From CAZEPJ01 sp964514105 (GTDB lineage Bacteria; Desulfobacterota; Desulfocorpusculales; Desulfocorpusculum), in the NCBI GenBank assembly GCA_964514105.1, contig CAZEPJ010000109.1:1-5981 (forward strand): a stretch of 5,981 bases of DNA, given 5' to 3'. The notes below the pieces were generated by a model, which did no database searches, was not told where the DNA came from, and saw only the letters and a list, made by a program, of their open reading frames with translations. The position numbers and the translations under genes were made by a program. Below are positions 1 through 5,981 of the stretch, piece after piece (within the stretch, counting starts at the first letter, position 1; every line of letters starts with the position of its first letter).

Positions 1-104
1 CGCGCCGGACGGAACTTGCACCGGGCCTGCCAACTGTTGTAGCATGCGACTCGCGAGGAGATTGGATCCTTTGCCATCCCGTTGCAGGCCCCTCACCCCC
101 CACG
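1..104. other. Leader region upstream of the GAF-ATPase gene, possibly with the tail of a preceding gene
   Basis: This short stretch has no complete gene. Frame 1 on the plus strand is open from the window edge and ends at a TAG at 40-42, giving a 13-residue tail (RAGRNLHRACQLL). It could be the C-terminus of an upstream gene, but 13 open codons in G+C-rich DNA are weak evidence, so I do not call it as a CDS. A poor sigma-70-like pair, TTGCAC (16-21) and TAGCAT (40-45) with an 18-base spacer, is the best promoter candidate. A 5-base inverted repeat, CCCGT (78-82) and ACGGG (102-106), abuts the ribosome binding site and might fold over it; it could also be chance. Confidence 0.3.
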
Positions 105-109
105 GGAGG
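105..109 (+). promoter_or_regulatory. Ribosome binding site that fixes the start of the GAF-ATPase gene
   Basis: A perfect GGAGG core lies 8 bases before the ATG at 118. An in-frame ATG at 82 has no comparable purine-rich site, and it would add 12 residues (MQAPHPPREEPT) encoded across the Shine-Dalgarno sequence itself. The start at 118 is therefore preferred. Confidence 0.85.
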
Positions 110-117
110 AACCGACC

Positions 118-2493
118 ATGGCTTCCACCGCCCAGCCCGGCAGCGACCGGCTGTCCAGACTCGAGCGCAGGATCGAGACCCAGGAACGGCTCCAGCAGGT
201 CATCACCAAGATCCATTCGGCCCGGAACCTCAATGAGATCTTCCTGCAGGTCAAGGAAGACATCCTGGCCTTCTTCGACGCCGACAGGATCACCATCTAT
301 GGGGTGGACGCCAAGAACAATCAGATCTACTCCAAGTACAAGGAGGGGCGGGAGATCCTGGAGATCCGGCTTCCCATAGACGGCCACAGCCTGGCCGGCT
401 TCGTGGCCCAGACCAAGCGGCCCGTCAACATCGCCGATGCGTACGATGAGGCCGAGTTGTCCCGCAAAGTGCCCGTGCTCCATTTCGATCGCAGCTGGGA
501 CGACCAGAGTGGGTATCGGACCCATCAGGTCCTGGCAGTGCCCATCATCTGCAAACGCGGGGGAAAGCCGGTGTTCGGCGGAGTGGTCCAGCTCATCAAC
601 AAGCTGTCGGGAGGCCCGTTCAGCGCCCAGGATCAGGCCGATCTGGAGCGGCTGGCCGAGGCCTTGGGGATCGCCTTCCTCAACCAGCAGCGCATGGTGA
701 GCCGCATCCCCACCAAGTTCGACTACCTGCTCGATCACGGACTGATCAGCGATGAACTCCTCCAGGAGGCCGTGGGCAAGGCCAAGGCTCAGCGGGTGGA
801 TCCGGAGACCATCCTCATCATCGAACACCAGATCTCTCGGGAGGATCTCCTCCGCAGCCTGGGGGCCTTTTACGGATGCGGGTACCTGCTCTTCGACGAG
901 AAGGTCCCGCTGGACAAACTCCTCATCCGCGGGATTCGCCTGGACTACCTCCTCAAGCGATTCTGGGTGCCCGTGGCGCGCATAGCGGGCCGGCCCGTGG
1001 TGCTGGTGGACGACCCCAAGGACCTCACCAAACTCGATGAGATCCGCGCCCACCAGCACCTGAGGAACTGCGAGGTGCGGGTCGGGCTCAAGGAGGACAT
1101 CGCGCGGTTCATCCACACCCATATCAGCGCCTCCGGCGTGGAGGTCGCCGAGCCCCAGCCTTCGGCGCAACCCGAGACGACCGCGCCTCCGCAGACCCTC
1201 ACCTCCATCGACGAGATCCTGACCACCATGAAGGCCGAAGGGGGAGGAGCGGTCCTGGACGATATGGAGCCTCTCCCCGGGGAGGTGAACGAGAGCGACT
1301 CCAACGTGGTCCGACTGGCCAACCAGATCGTCCGCGATGCCTTCCGCTTGCGGGCCTCGGACATCCATGTGGAGCCTTACGGCAAGAGGGACATGGTGAT
1401 CCGCATCCGCATCGACGGGGTGTGCACCAACTACCTCAACATCCCGGCGTCGTACAGCCGGGCCTTGGTCTCCCGCTACAAGATCATGGCCTCCCTGGAC
1501 ATCGCCGAGCGGCGAAAGCCCCAGGACGGCAAGATCAAGTTTCGCCTGGAGGATCGGGAGATCGAGCTTCGGGTGGCCACCATCCCCACCGCGGGCGGCA
1601 ACGAGGACGTGGTCATGCGGATCCTGGCGGCCAGCGAGCCCATTCCCCTCCAGAAGATCGGCATGACGCAGCGGAACTTCGACCGGTTCGTGGACCTCAT
1701 CTCCAAGCCGTACGGAATGGTGCTGGTGGTGGGCCCGACGGGGAGCGGGAAGACGACCACCCTGCACTCGGGGTTGGGCTACATCAACACCCCCGAGCGC
1801 AAGATCTGGACCGCCGAAGACCCTGTGGAGATCACCCAGTACGGGCTGCGACAGGTGCAGGTCCACCCCAAGATCGGGTTCACCTTCGCGGCGGCCATGC
1901 GCTCCTTCCTGCGGGCCGACCCGGACGTCATCATGGTGGGGGAGATGCGGGACCAGGAGACGGCCGACACCGGGATCGAGGCGTCCCTCACGGGGCACCT
2001 GGTCCTCAGCACCCTGCATACCAACAGCGCCCCGGAGACCATCACCCGGCTCCTGGAGATGGGCATGGATCCATTCAATTTCGCCGACTCACTCCTGGGA
2101 GTTCTGGCCCAACGGCTCGTCCGTACCCTGTGCCCCAAGTGCAAGGTGGCCTTCACGCCGGAGTCCAAGGAACTGGAGGAGCTCGTTCACGCGTACGGCG
2201 GGGAGGAGGCCTTCCGCGGGCTGGGGCTGCCCCCGGCCAAGGAACTCAAGCTGTATCGGGGCATGGGGTGCGACCAGTGCAACGCCTCGGGCTATCGGGG
2301 CCGCATGGGGATCCACGAGCTTCTGGTCAATACCGAGGCCATCAAGGAGGTCATCCAGCGGCGTGGGCGGGTGGAAGAGATCCGCCAGATCGCCATGAAG
2401 GAGGGGATGACCACCCTGCTCCAGGACGGTATCGGCAAGGTCTTCCAGGGTCTGACCGATTTCAAGCAGGTGCGGGCCGTGTGCATGAAATGA
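118..2493 (+). CDS. GspE/PulE/PilB-family secretion/pilus ATPase with N-terminal GAF domain
   Basis: This is a 791-residue cytoplasmic hexameric ATPase of the family that powers type IV pilus extension (PilB) or type II secretion (GspE). Domains in order: a short coiled coil (about 10-35); a GAF sensory domain (about 36-195) ending in a strand-rich GGVVQLINK segment; a degenerate MshEN-like domain (about 197-335); a Pro/Gln/Glu-rich linker (about 340-385); then the ATPase. Visible motifs are RASDIHVEP (412-420), ERRKPQDGK (464-472), Walker A GPTGSGKTTT (539-548), the Asp-box TAEDPVEI (565-572), Walker B DPDVIMVGEMRD with E609 (601-612), and the His-box TGHLVLSTLHTNSA (625-638). Cysteines C672/C675 and C718/C721 form the expected zinc tetracysteine. 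All catalytic motifs look intact. Family membership is near certain. PilB versus GspE cannot be settled because no pilC, pilT, pilM or gsp partner is in the window, so no symbol is given. The GAF extension makes it longer than the usual roughly 570-residue PilB. Confidence 0.95.
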   Translation: MASTAQPGSDRLSRLERRIETQERLQQVITKIHSARNLNEIFLQVKEDILAFFDADRITIYGVDAKNNQIYSKYKEGREILEIRLPIDGHSLAGFVAQTKRPVNIADAYDEAELSRKVPVLHFDRSWDDQSGYRTHQVLAVPIICKRGGKPVFGGVVQLINKLSGGPFSAQDQADLERLAEALGIAFLNQQRMVSRIPTKFDYLLDHGLISDELLQEAVGKAKAQRVDPETILIIEHQISREDLLRSLGAFYGCGYLLFDEKVPLDKLLIRGIRLDYLLKRFWVPVARIAGRPVVLVDDPKDLTKLDEIRAHQHLRNCEVRVGLKEDIARFIHTHISASGVEVAEPQPSAQPETTAPPQTLTSIDEILTTMKAEGGGAVLDDMEPLPGEVNESDSNVVRLANQIVRDAFRLRASDIHVEPYGKRDMVIRIRIDGVCTNYLNIPASYSRALVSRYKIMASLDIAERRKPQDGKIKFRLEDREIELRVATIPTAGGNEDVVMRILAASEPIPLQKIGMTQRNFDRFVDLISKPYGMVLVVGPTGSGKTTTLHSGLGYINTPERKIWTAEDPVEITQYGLRQVQVHPKIGFTFAAAMRSFLRADPDVIMVGEMRDQETADTGIEASLTGHLVLSTLHTNSAPETITRLLEMGMDPFNFADSLLGVLAQRLVRTLCPKCKVAFTPESKELEELVHAYGGEEAFRGLGLPPAKELKLYRGMGCDQCNASGYRGRMGIHELLVNTEAIKEVIQRRGRVEEIRQIAMKEGMTTLLQDGIGKVFQGLTDFKQVRAVCMK

Positions 2494-2512
2494 CCGGGAT
2501 CCGCGCCGGACT

Positions 2513-2527
2513 CCGAGGTCCCCTCGG
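2513..2527. terminator. Small hairpin in the convergent gap, possible bidirectional terminator
   Basis: CCGAGG (2513-2518) and CCTCGG (2522-2527) form a perfect 6-base-pair stem with a 3-base loop. It sits in the 58-base gap between the converging stop codons at 2493 and 2552, where a shared terminator would be expected. There is no T-tract on either strand, and a competing 4-base stem, GGAC/GTCC (2508-2521), overlaps it. It is not a canonical intrinsic terminator, and position is the main argument. Confidence 0.3.
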
Positions 2528-2551
2528 CCCGACGCCAGCCGCCGCTCGTCC

Positions 2552-3622
2552 TCACCCCGGGTCCGAATGGGGGACCCAAACCCATCGGGGCTTGGCCAGG
2601 TGTTCCCCGGGAAGCCCCCCGTCCCGACGGTTCACCGTGTAGGTCACCCAGAGGCCCTGTCCGTCGGCAGGGCCGCATTCGGGGTGGTGCTTGGCCCCGT
2701 AACAGTACAGATCCGGATCGGACGCCTCCGGACAGCGGTGGATGACCCGGGGTGGGCTCCAGGGTCCCTGGGGCGCGGGGGCCCGCCGGAGGACGATCTC
2801 CGGGGAGATCCCCCCGGGGGTGTACACGCAGAGCCACCCGCCTGCAGCCGGTTCTCTGGACACAGTGAACTCGGTGCCGATTCCCTGAAACAGCCCCACG
2901 GCATCGCCGGGCCGGTCGACCCAGCGGGGACCACCGCCGCCTTGGGCCAGGAACTCCCACGGGCCAAAGTCGAGGGCCCTGAGGGCCTGGAGCGGGATGC
3001 GCCCCAGGATCAGCTCCCGACCCCCGGGGGCGGGCCGGGTCCCGAAGATCAGGGCGTGGGCCCCCTGGACCACGGGGGAGAGGCCCATGAGGAGCGTCTC
3101 GCCCTCCCAGGGCAGGACGGCCCGCTCGTGAACCCAGGCCCGCGGTGGTGCGCGGGGGTTGGCGATCCGGAACAAGTCGGTCCCCACCAGCCGGAATTCC
3201 CACGGACCGCCCGACGGCCTTCGGGCCAGCCGGTGCAGGAAGAGAAAGAGATCTCCTTCCAGGAGCAGGCCGCCGGCCGGCCAAAGCCACTGCCCCTCGC
3301 CAGGGGCGTGGAAGATCGCCCCGGGGTTGTGCGGATCCCCGCCCCAGTGGGCGTCAAACGGCGCCTGGCACGATCCCCTCTGCAGCCCCACCGTGTTTGA
3401 GGCCATGCCGATTCCCCCACCCGGGAGGCGGATCCAGGTGTCGCCGAAGAGCCACAGGCGGGCTCTCCCGGTGAGGGGCACGGAAAAGGCGCCGTCACCG
3501 CCCATCCATTGAGGGGAGGCGGCAACGAGGAGACGGGTGTCGGACGCGGGGACCGGGGAGAGGCGGCAGGCCGCCATTGCCAGGGCAAGTCCCGCGGCGG
3601 CCATGAGGCCGAGCGAGGCCAT
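2552..3622 (-). CDS. Probable lipoprotein with a DUF4185-like beta-propeller domain
   Basis: This is a 356-residue protein. Residues 1-18 are a short hydrophobic Ala/Leu/Met stretch ending at Cys19 (LAMAAC), which resembles a lipoprotein signal, although Met at the -3 position is not the usual Leu and the n-region has no basic residue. The rest reads as a secreted, Trp/Gly-rich beta-propeller of the DUF4185 type, distantly like GH43/GH32 glycosidase folds: RLWLFGDTW (55-63), SNTVGL (75-80), WLWPAGG (112-118), a central EGETLLMGLSPV (173-184), then DPDLYCYGAKHHPE (302-315) and WVTYTVN (325-331). Family function is not established, and I do not assign an enzymatic activity. The start at 3622 is the first ATG, GTG or TTG in frame after the PAC2 stop at 3684; the frame stays open upstream only by overlapping PAC2. 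There is no convincing Shine-Dalgarno before it, so translational coupling across the 61-base gap is possible. An ATG at 3604 is the alternative. Confidence 0.75.
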   Translation of the reverse strand: MASLGLMAAAGLALAMAACRLSPVPASDTRLLVAASPQWMGGDGAFSVPLTGRARLWLFGDTWIRLPGGGIGMASNTVGLQRGSCQAPFDAHWGGDPHNPGAIFHAPGEGQWLWPAGGLLLEGDLFLFLHRLARRPSGGPWEFRLVGTDLFRIANPRAPPRAWVHERAVLPWEGETLLMGLSPVVQGAHALIFGTRPAPGGRELILGRIPLQALRALDFGPWEFLAQGGGGPRWVDRPGDAVGLFQGIGTEFTVSREPAAGGWLCVYTPGGISPEIVLRRAPAPQGPWSPPRVIHRCPEASDPDLYCYGAKHHPECGPADGQGLWVTYTVNRRDGGLPGEHLAKPRWVWVPHSDPG

Positions 3623-3683
3623 ACGGATCGCCGATGGGGCGCGCCGGAAGGGAGGGTGGAGACCGGCGCCGGACGAAGATGGC

Positions 3684-4565
3684 TCAGTCCCTTCGCAGAA
3701 AGGGATCGATACGGATGATCTTCTCGCCCGAGGCGTGATGACGCGGGGGTGGCTGAGAGGGCTGCTCTGGGGCGTGGGTTGCGGTGAAATCGTGTTCCAG
3801 CCCCTGAATGTACTCCCGGAGCTCCGGCTTGCTCTGGATGATCTTGTCCACTTCGTCATCGAGCAGCTCCGATGCCCGCCGGACCTCCTTCAGGTCCAGC
3901 TCGAACCCCATCACGGACTGGATCCGCTGCAGGACGGCCAGGCAGGTCTTGGCGTTGCTGGACTGGATGTAGTACGGGACGTGCCCCCAGAGGCTTGCGG
4001 CCGGCAGCCGCCTCTTCCCGGCCCCCGTCAGCAGGAGGGTGTGGATGCTCATGGGTCCATCATAGTCCGCCGGCTGGACCTGCAGGCTCGCGAACCGATC
4101 CAGCCACCGGTCCTCATTCGTCAGTCCGGTGATTCGAGGGGGCACCGTGTGGGGGATGTTGTCGTACAGCCCGCCCACGGTCACGATCTCGGTTACGCCA
4201 AGTTCCTGGGCCACGTCCAGGAGGGTCTCCACGAATTGGGGCCACTGGAGATGGGGCTCCTGACCCAGAAAGAGGACCATGTCCCTGGGGAGGGGGGCGG
4301 GGATCTCGGCCGCGTAGAATGCGTTTCTGGGGAACTCCACGTTCTGGACGCGGCCCCCCTGGACGGACACCACGGGCCGCTGCTGGACGAGGTCGTAAAA
4401 CGGCTCCGATCGGATCTCCGCGCACTTGGCCGCCCCGAACGCGCGCACGAGATAGGCCACCACCCATGTGGAGACCTCGCCCGCATTGGGCCACCCCCCG
4501 AAGCCGGCGATCATGACCGGGCTTCGCAAGGTGGGCTGGCCAAACATGACGACGGGGTCGGACAT
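3684..4565 (-). CDS. PAC2-family protein (proteasome-assembly-chaperone fold)
   Basis: This is a 293-residue soluble protein of the PAC2 superfamily (PF09754 type), which includes eukaryotic and archaeal proteasome-assembly chaperones and many bacterial members of unknown role. It shows the N-terminal GFGGWPNAGEVST (21-33), the central GGLYDNIPHTVPPRITG (131-147), and LWGHVPYYIQSS followed by NAKTCLAVLQRI (192-215). The C-terminal part is helical and charged (about 222-257), followed by a Pro/Gln/His-rich linker (262-279) and a basic tail ending FLRRD. No signal peptide or membrane segment is seen. The tail lacks the HbYX motif that docks some archaeal relatives on the 20S proteasome, and no proteasome gene is in the window. 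An in-frame ATG at 4574 would add three residues (MLF), but that codon overlaps a TATAAT box and neither ATG has a good Shine-Dalgarno, so 4565 is chosen. The methyltransferase gene ends 46 bases upstream; the DUF4185-like gene follows after 61 bases. Confidence 0.88.
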   Translation of the reverse strand: MSDPVVMFGQPTLRSPVMIAGFGGWPNAGEVSTWVVAYLVRAFGAAKCAEIRSEPFYDLVQQRPVVSVQGGRVQNVEFPRNAFYAAEIPAPLPRDMVLFLGQEPHLQWPQFVETLLDVAQELGVTEIVTVGGLYDNIPHTVPPRITGLTNEDRWLDRFASLQVQPADYDGPMSIHTLLLTGAGKRRLPAASLWGHVPYYIQSSNAKTCLAVLQRIQSVMGFELDLKEVRRASELLDDEVDKIIQSKPELREYIQGLEHDFTATHAPEQPSQPPPRHHASGEKIIRIDPFLRRD

Positions 4566-4572
4566 GAAAAGC

Positions 4573-4602
4573 ATTATAACCGCCGCGATCCGGCTCCGTA
4601 AA
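4573..4602 (-). promoter_or_regulatory. Sigma-70-type promoter for the PAC2 gene, predicting a leaderless mRNA
   Basis: Read on the minus strand, TTTACG (4597-4602; 4 of 6 matches to TTGACA) is followed after 18 bases by a perfect TATAAT (4573-4578). The -10 box ends 7 bases before the ATG at 4565, so transcription should start at or within a base of that start codon. There is no Shine-Dalgarno between the box and the ATG, which fits a leaderless message. In G+C-rich DNA a perfect TATAAT at this exact position is unlikely to be chance, but no transcript evidence exists here. Confidence 0.6.
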
Positions 4603-4611
4603 GCGCGCCGC

Positions 4612-5790
4612 TCAGGTCGTCGGGGCGCGCGGTTCTGAGAGGCCCCTCAGGGAGGGAGGGTCCCACCCCTTGTGCTGCAGCAGGACCTGAAAGCCGCCCT
4701 GGGGAGACTGGGGCATCATGAGCCGCCGCAGGGAGAGTTTCTCCCTCCAGAAAGCCCCGGCCTCCATGTGGGATCGCCTGGCCTCCAGATCCGCCATCTC
4801 GTCGATGAGCCCCATCCTGAAGAGGAAGCGGTCCTGGGGAATCAGGCCCATGGGCGCCAGGCCCATCTCCTGACCCGCCTGGATCAGCGCCGAGAAGTTA
4901 ACGTGGGCGCAAAGGTCCTGGCCTCCGGGCAGGGCGTATACGTCGTCGGAGGCCCGGTGTTGTCTGTAGGCCATGACGGTGCCTCGGGTGCGCCAGGGAT
5001 GGAAGTACTCGGGGGCCGTGTACCCGAAGTCCAGGGTGATGACGAGGCCCCGGTGGAGGACGCGGCCCACGCCGCGCATCCAGTCCGCAGCGGCCAGGCC
5101 CACTTCCGTGCGTTGCCCGTCGACAAGTTGGGCGTTCAGCCGGCGGAGGTACGCCGCGATGCGGGGATCGCCCGGCGGGGGCAGTCGCTCATCGATGCGG
5201 TCTTGGCCCACCCACACATGGACCTCGTGCAGGGCGCCGTCGCGCTGCTCGACCACGTGGACGGGAAGGGCATCCACCACCTCGTTGGACAGGATCACGC
5301 CCGTTTCCACGCGTCCTCGGGAGAAGAACGGGGCCGGGGCCATGGTGCGAACCCGGGCGAAGCCCGCAAGGGCCCGGGTTTGATGCTCCAAGAGGACCGG
5401 GCTGGCGTCCACCAGGAGTAGGTCCAATGCCTCCTGCAGGGCCGGGCAATCCCTGCGGATGCCCTGCAACAGGTCAACGGTCAAGGTGCCGCGGCCGCCG
5501 CCCATCTCCACCAGGGTGAAGGGGTTCGGCTGCCCCATGGCCTCCCAACACTCCACGATCTGCCGGGCCAGGAGGCGGCCGAAGGCCGGATGGGCCGCCG
5601 GATAGGTGACGAAGTCCCCTTGAGGGCCCACAGGGGGCGGCCCGGCGGTGTAATAGCCCCAGTCTGGATGATACAGGCAGATCTCCATGTACCGGGCGAA
5701 GGAGATGGCCCCCTGGGTCCGGCAAGTCTCGACGAGATGGGCCCACAGGCTGCTTAGCCGCTGTTGTTCCACAGGTCCTGGATCGGCCAT
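4612..5790 (-). CDS. MidA/NDUFAF7-family SAM-dependent methyltransferase (DUF185, COG1565)
   Basis: This is a 392-residue cytoplasmic class I methyltransferase. The mitochondrial member NDUFAF7 (MidA) methylates an arginine of a complex I subunit during assembly; the substrate of bacterial members is generally unknown. Family landmarks appear in the right order: GAISFARYMEICLYHPDWGYY (27-47), GDFVTYP (58-64), the SAM-binding loop LVEMGGGRGTL (93-103), an acidic LLLVDAS strand end (125-130), LSNEVVDALPVH (167-178), LDFGYTAPEYFHPWR (253-267) with RGTVMAY following, and PGGQDLCAHVNFSAL (288-302). The start is debatable. An ATG at 5895 has a good site (GAGGTG, 6 bases away) and would add 35 residues. 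That extension is Gly/Trp-rich, uses many codons rare in the rest of the gene (TTA, CAA, TTG, GGA, TCA), and lies outside the family's usual N-terminus. The ATG at 5790 gives a typical N-terminus but only a distant GGAGG (13 bases). I prefer 5790. The gene is divergent from the tRNA and upstream of PAC2. Confidence 0.9.
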   Translation of the reverse strand: MADPGPVEQQRLSSLWAHLVETCRTQGAISFARYMEICLYHPDWGYYTAGPPPVGPQGDFVTYPAAHPAFGRLLARQIVECWEAMGQPNPFTLVEMGGGRGTLTVDLLQGIRRDCPALQEALDLLLVDASPVLLEHQTRALAGFARVRTMAPAPFFSRGRVETGVILSNEVVDALPVHVVEQRDGALHEVHVWVGQDRIDERLPPPGDPRIAAYLRRLNAQLVDGQRTEVGLAAADWMRGVGRVLHRGLVITLDFGYTAPEYFHPWRTRGTVMAYRQHRASDDVYALPGGQDLCAHVNFSALIQAGQEMGLAPMGLIPQDRFLFRMGLIDEMADLEARRSHMEAGAFWREKLSLRRLMMPQSPQGGFQVLLQHKGWDPPSLRGLSEPRAPTT

Positions 5791-5865
5791 GCCCGCCAGC
5801 CATCCTCCGTATGAATCCTTCCCGCGCGCGGCAAAGGGGAGCGGATCCCACAAAGGGCGCCCGCC

Positions 5866-5895
5866 TTGCCCGCCGCCTTGGCCCCATGGTAACAT
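5866..5895 (+). promoter_or_regulatory. Candidate promoter of the tRNA-Gln gene
   Basis: TTGCCC (5866-5871; 4 of 6 matches) is followed after 18 bases by TAACAT (5890-5895; 4 of 6), preceded by TGG, an extended -10 element. This would start transcription near 5902, about 25 bases before the mature tRNA end. The -10 box coincides with the alternative methyltransferase start codon at 5895 on the other strand. Matches are moderate, and the call rests mainly on position. Confidence 0.35.
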
Positions 5896-5926
5896 GCCTT
5901 TCACCTCATCGATGCCCTCCGCTTGC

Positions 5927-5981
5927 AGACGGGTCGTCCAACGGCAGGACTCGGGACTTTGGATCCCGCTATCCAGGTTCG
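5927..5981 (+). tRNA. trnQ: tRNA-Gln (anticodon UUG), 3' part cut by the window end
   Basis: The cloverleaf can be traced without gaps: acceptor 5' strand AGACGGG (5927-5933), T8 and C9, D stem GTCC/GGAC (5936-5939 with 5947-5950) with loop AACGGCA, anticodon stem CGGGA/TCCCG (5952-5956 with 5964-5968), and anticodon loop CTTTGGA with TTG at 5959-5961. A 4-base variable loop, the 5' T stem CCAGG and the conserved TTCG of the T loop then run into the window edge. UUG reads CAA and, by wobble, CAG, so this is glutamine. The A1 acceptor start fits the weak first base pair common in tRNA-Gln. C at position 9 is unusual. The missing 3' half should contain CCTGG and CCCGTCT if the fold is right. 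Confidence 0.87.

Noticed and set aside
5..20. Possible sigma-54 promoter near the ATPase gene (GGAC...TTGC), as used by some pilus genes
   Set aside because: The GG and GC elements are separated by 9 bases instead of the required 10, and the -24 element matches poorly.
1422..2642. Long plus-strand open frame (406 codons) overlapping the ATPase gene
   Set aside because: It lies in another frame of the strongly supported ATPase gene, and its product is Gly/Pro/His/Arg-rich with no recognisable domain, as expected from a G+C-rich shadow frame.
2292..3290. Minus-strand open frame (332 codons) spanning the ATPase 3' end and the DUF4185-like gene
   Set aside because: It runs across the convergent gap and overlaps two better-supported genes; the composition is Pro/Arg/Gly-rich with no domain.
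3537..4601. Plus-strand open frame (354 codons) antisense to PAC2 and the start of the DUF4185-like gene
   Set aside because: The frame is antisense to the PAC2 gene, which has clear family motifs; the antisense product has none.
4672..5421. Plus-strand open frame (249 codons) antisense to the methyltransferase
   Set aside because: It mirrors the codon structure of the methyltransferase and has no family features or ribosome binding site that I can see.
5855..5862. GGGCGCCC palindrome in the divergent gap
   Set aside because: An 8-base G+C-only palindrome is expected by chance in this composition, and no second copy or operator-like arrangement is seen.

Overview
The window is G+C-rich bacterial DNA carrying four protein genes and the 5' part of a tRNA gene. 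I cannot name the genus. The gene set and base composition suggest a high-GC, probably Gram-negative, environmental lineage: a type IV pilus/type II secretion-type ATPase with an N-terminal GAF domain, a MidA-type methyltransferase, a PAC2-family protein and a probable lipoprotein with a DUF4185-like fold. This assignment is inference. There are no insertion sequences, CRISPR arrays, phage genes or obvious horizontal-transfer scars, and most of the window looks like ordinary chromosome.

Layout: positions 1-117 are a leader that may hold the last codons of an upstream gene. Positions 118-2493 (+) encode a 791-residue GspE/PulE/PilB-family ATPase (GAF, MshEN-like domain, linker, secretion ATPase with zinc tetracysteine). 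A 58-base convergent gap with a small hairpin follows. Three genes then run on the minus strand: MidA-type methyltransferase (5790 to 4612), PAC2-family protein (4565 to 3684) and DUF4185-like probable lipoprotein (3622 to 2552). At the right edge a tRNA-Gln(UUG) gene on the plus strand starts at about 5927, divergent from the methyltransferase, and is cut by the window end inside its T loop.

How the genes work together: the ATPase has no pilus or secretion partner inside the window, so its system must be completed elsewhere or upstream. The three minus-strand genes may be partly cotranscribed, but the PAC2 gene has its own good-looking promoter. That promoter sits so close to the start codon that the transcript is predicted to be leaderless. 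No defence, mobile or otherwise clearly new multi-gene system is visible. The points most worth a second look are the sensory front end of the ATPase, the leaderless PAC2 promoter, and the methyltransferase start/tRNA promoter conflict at the right edge.
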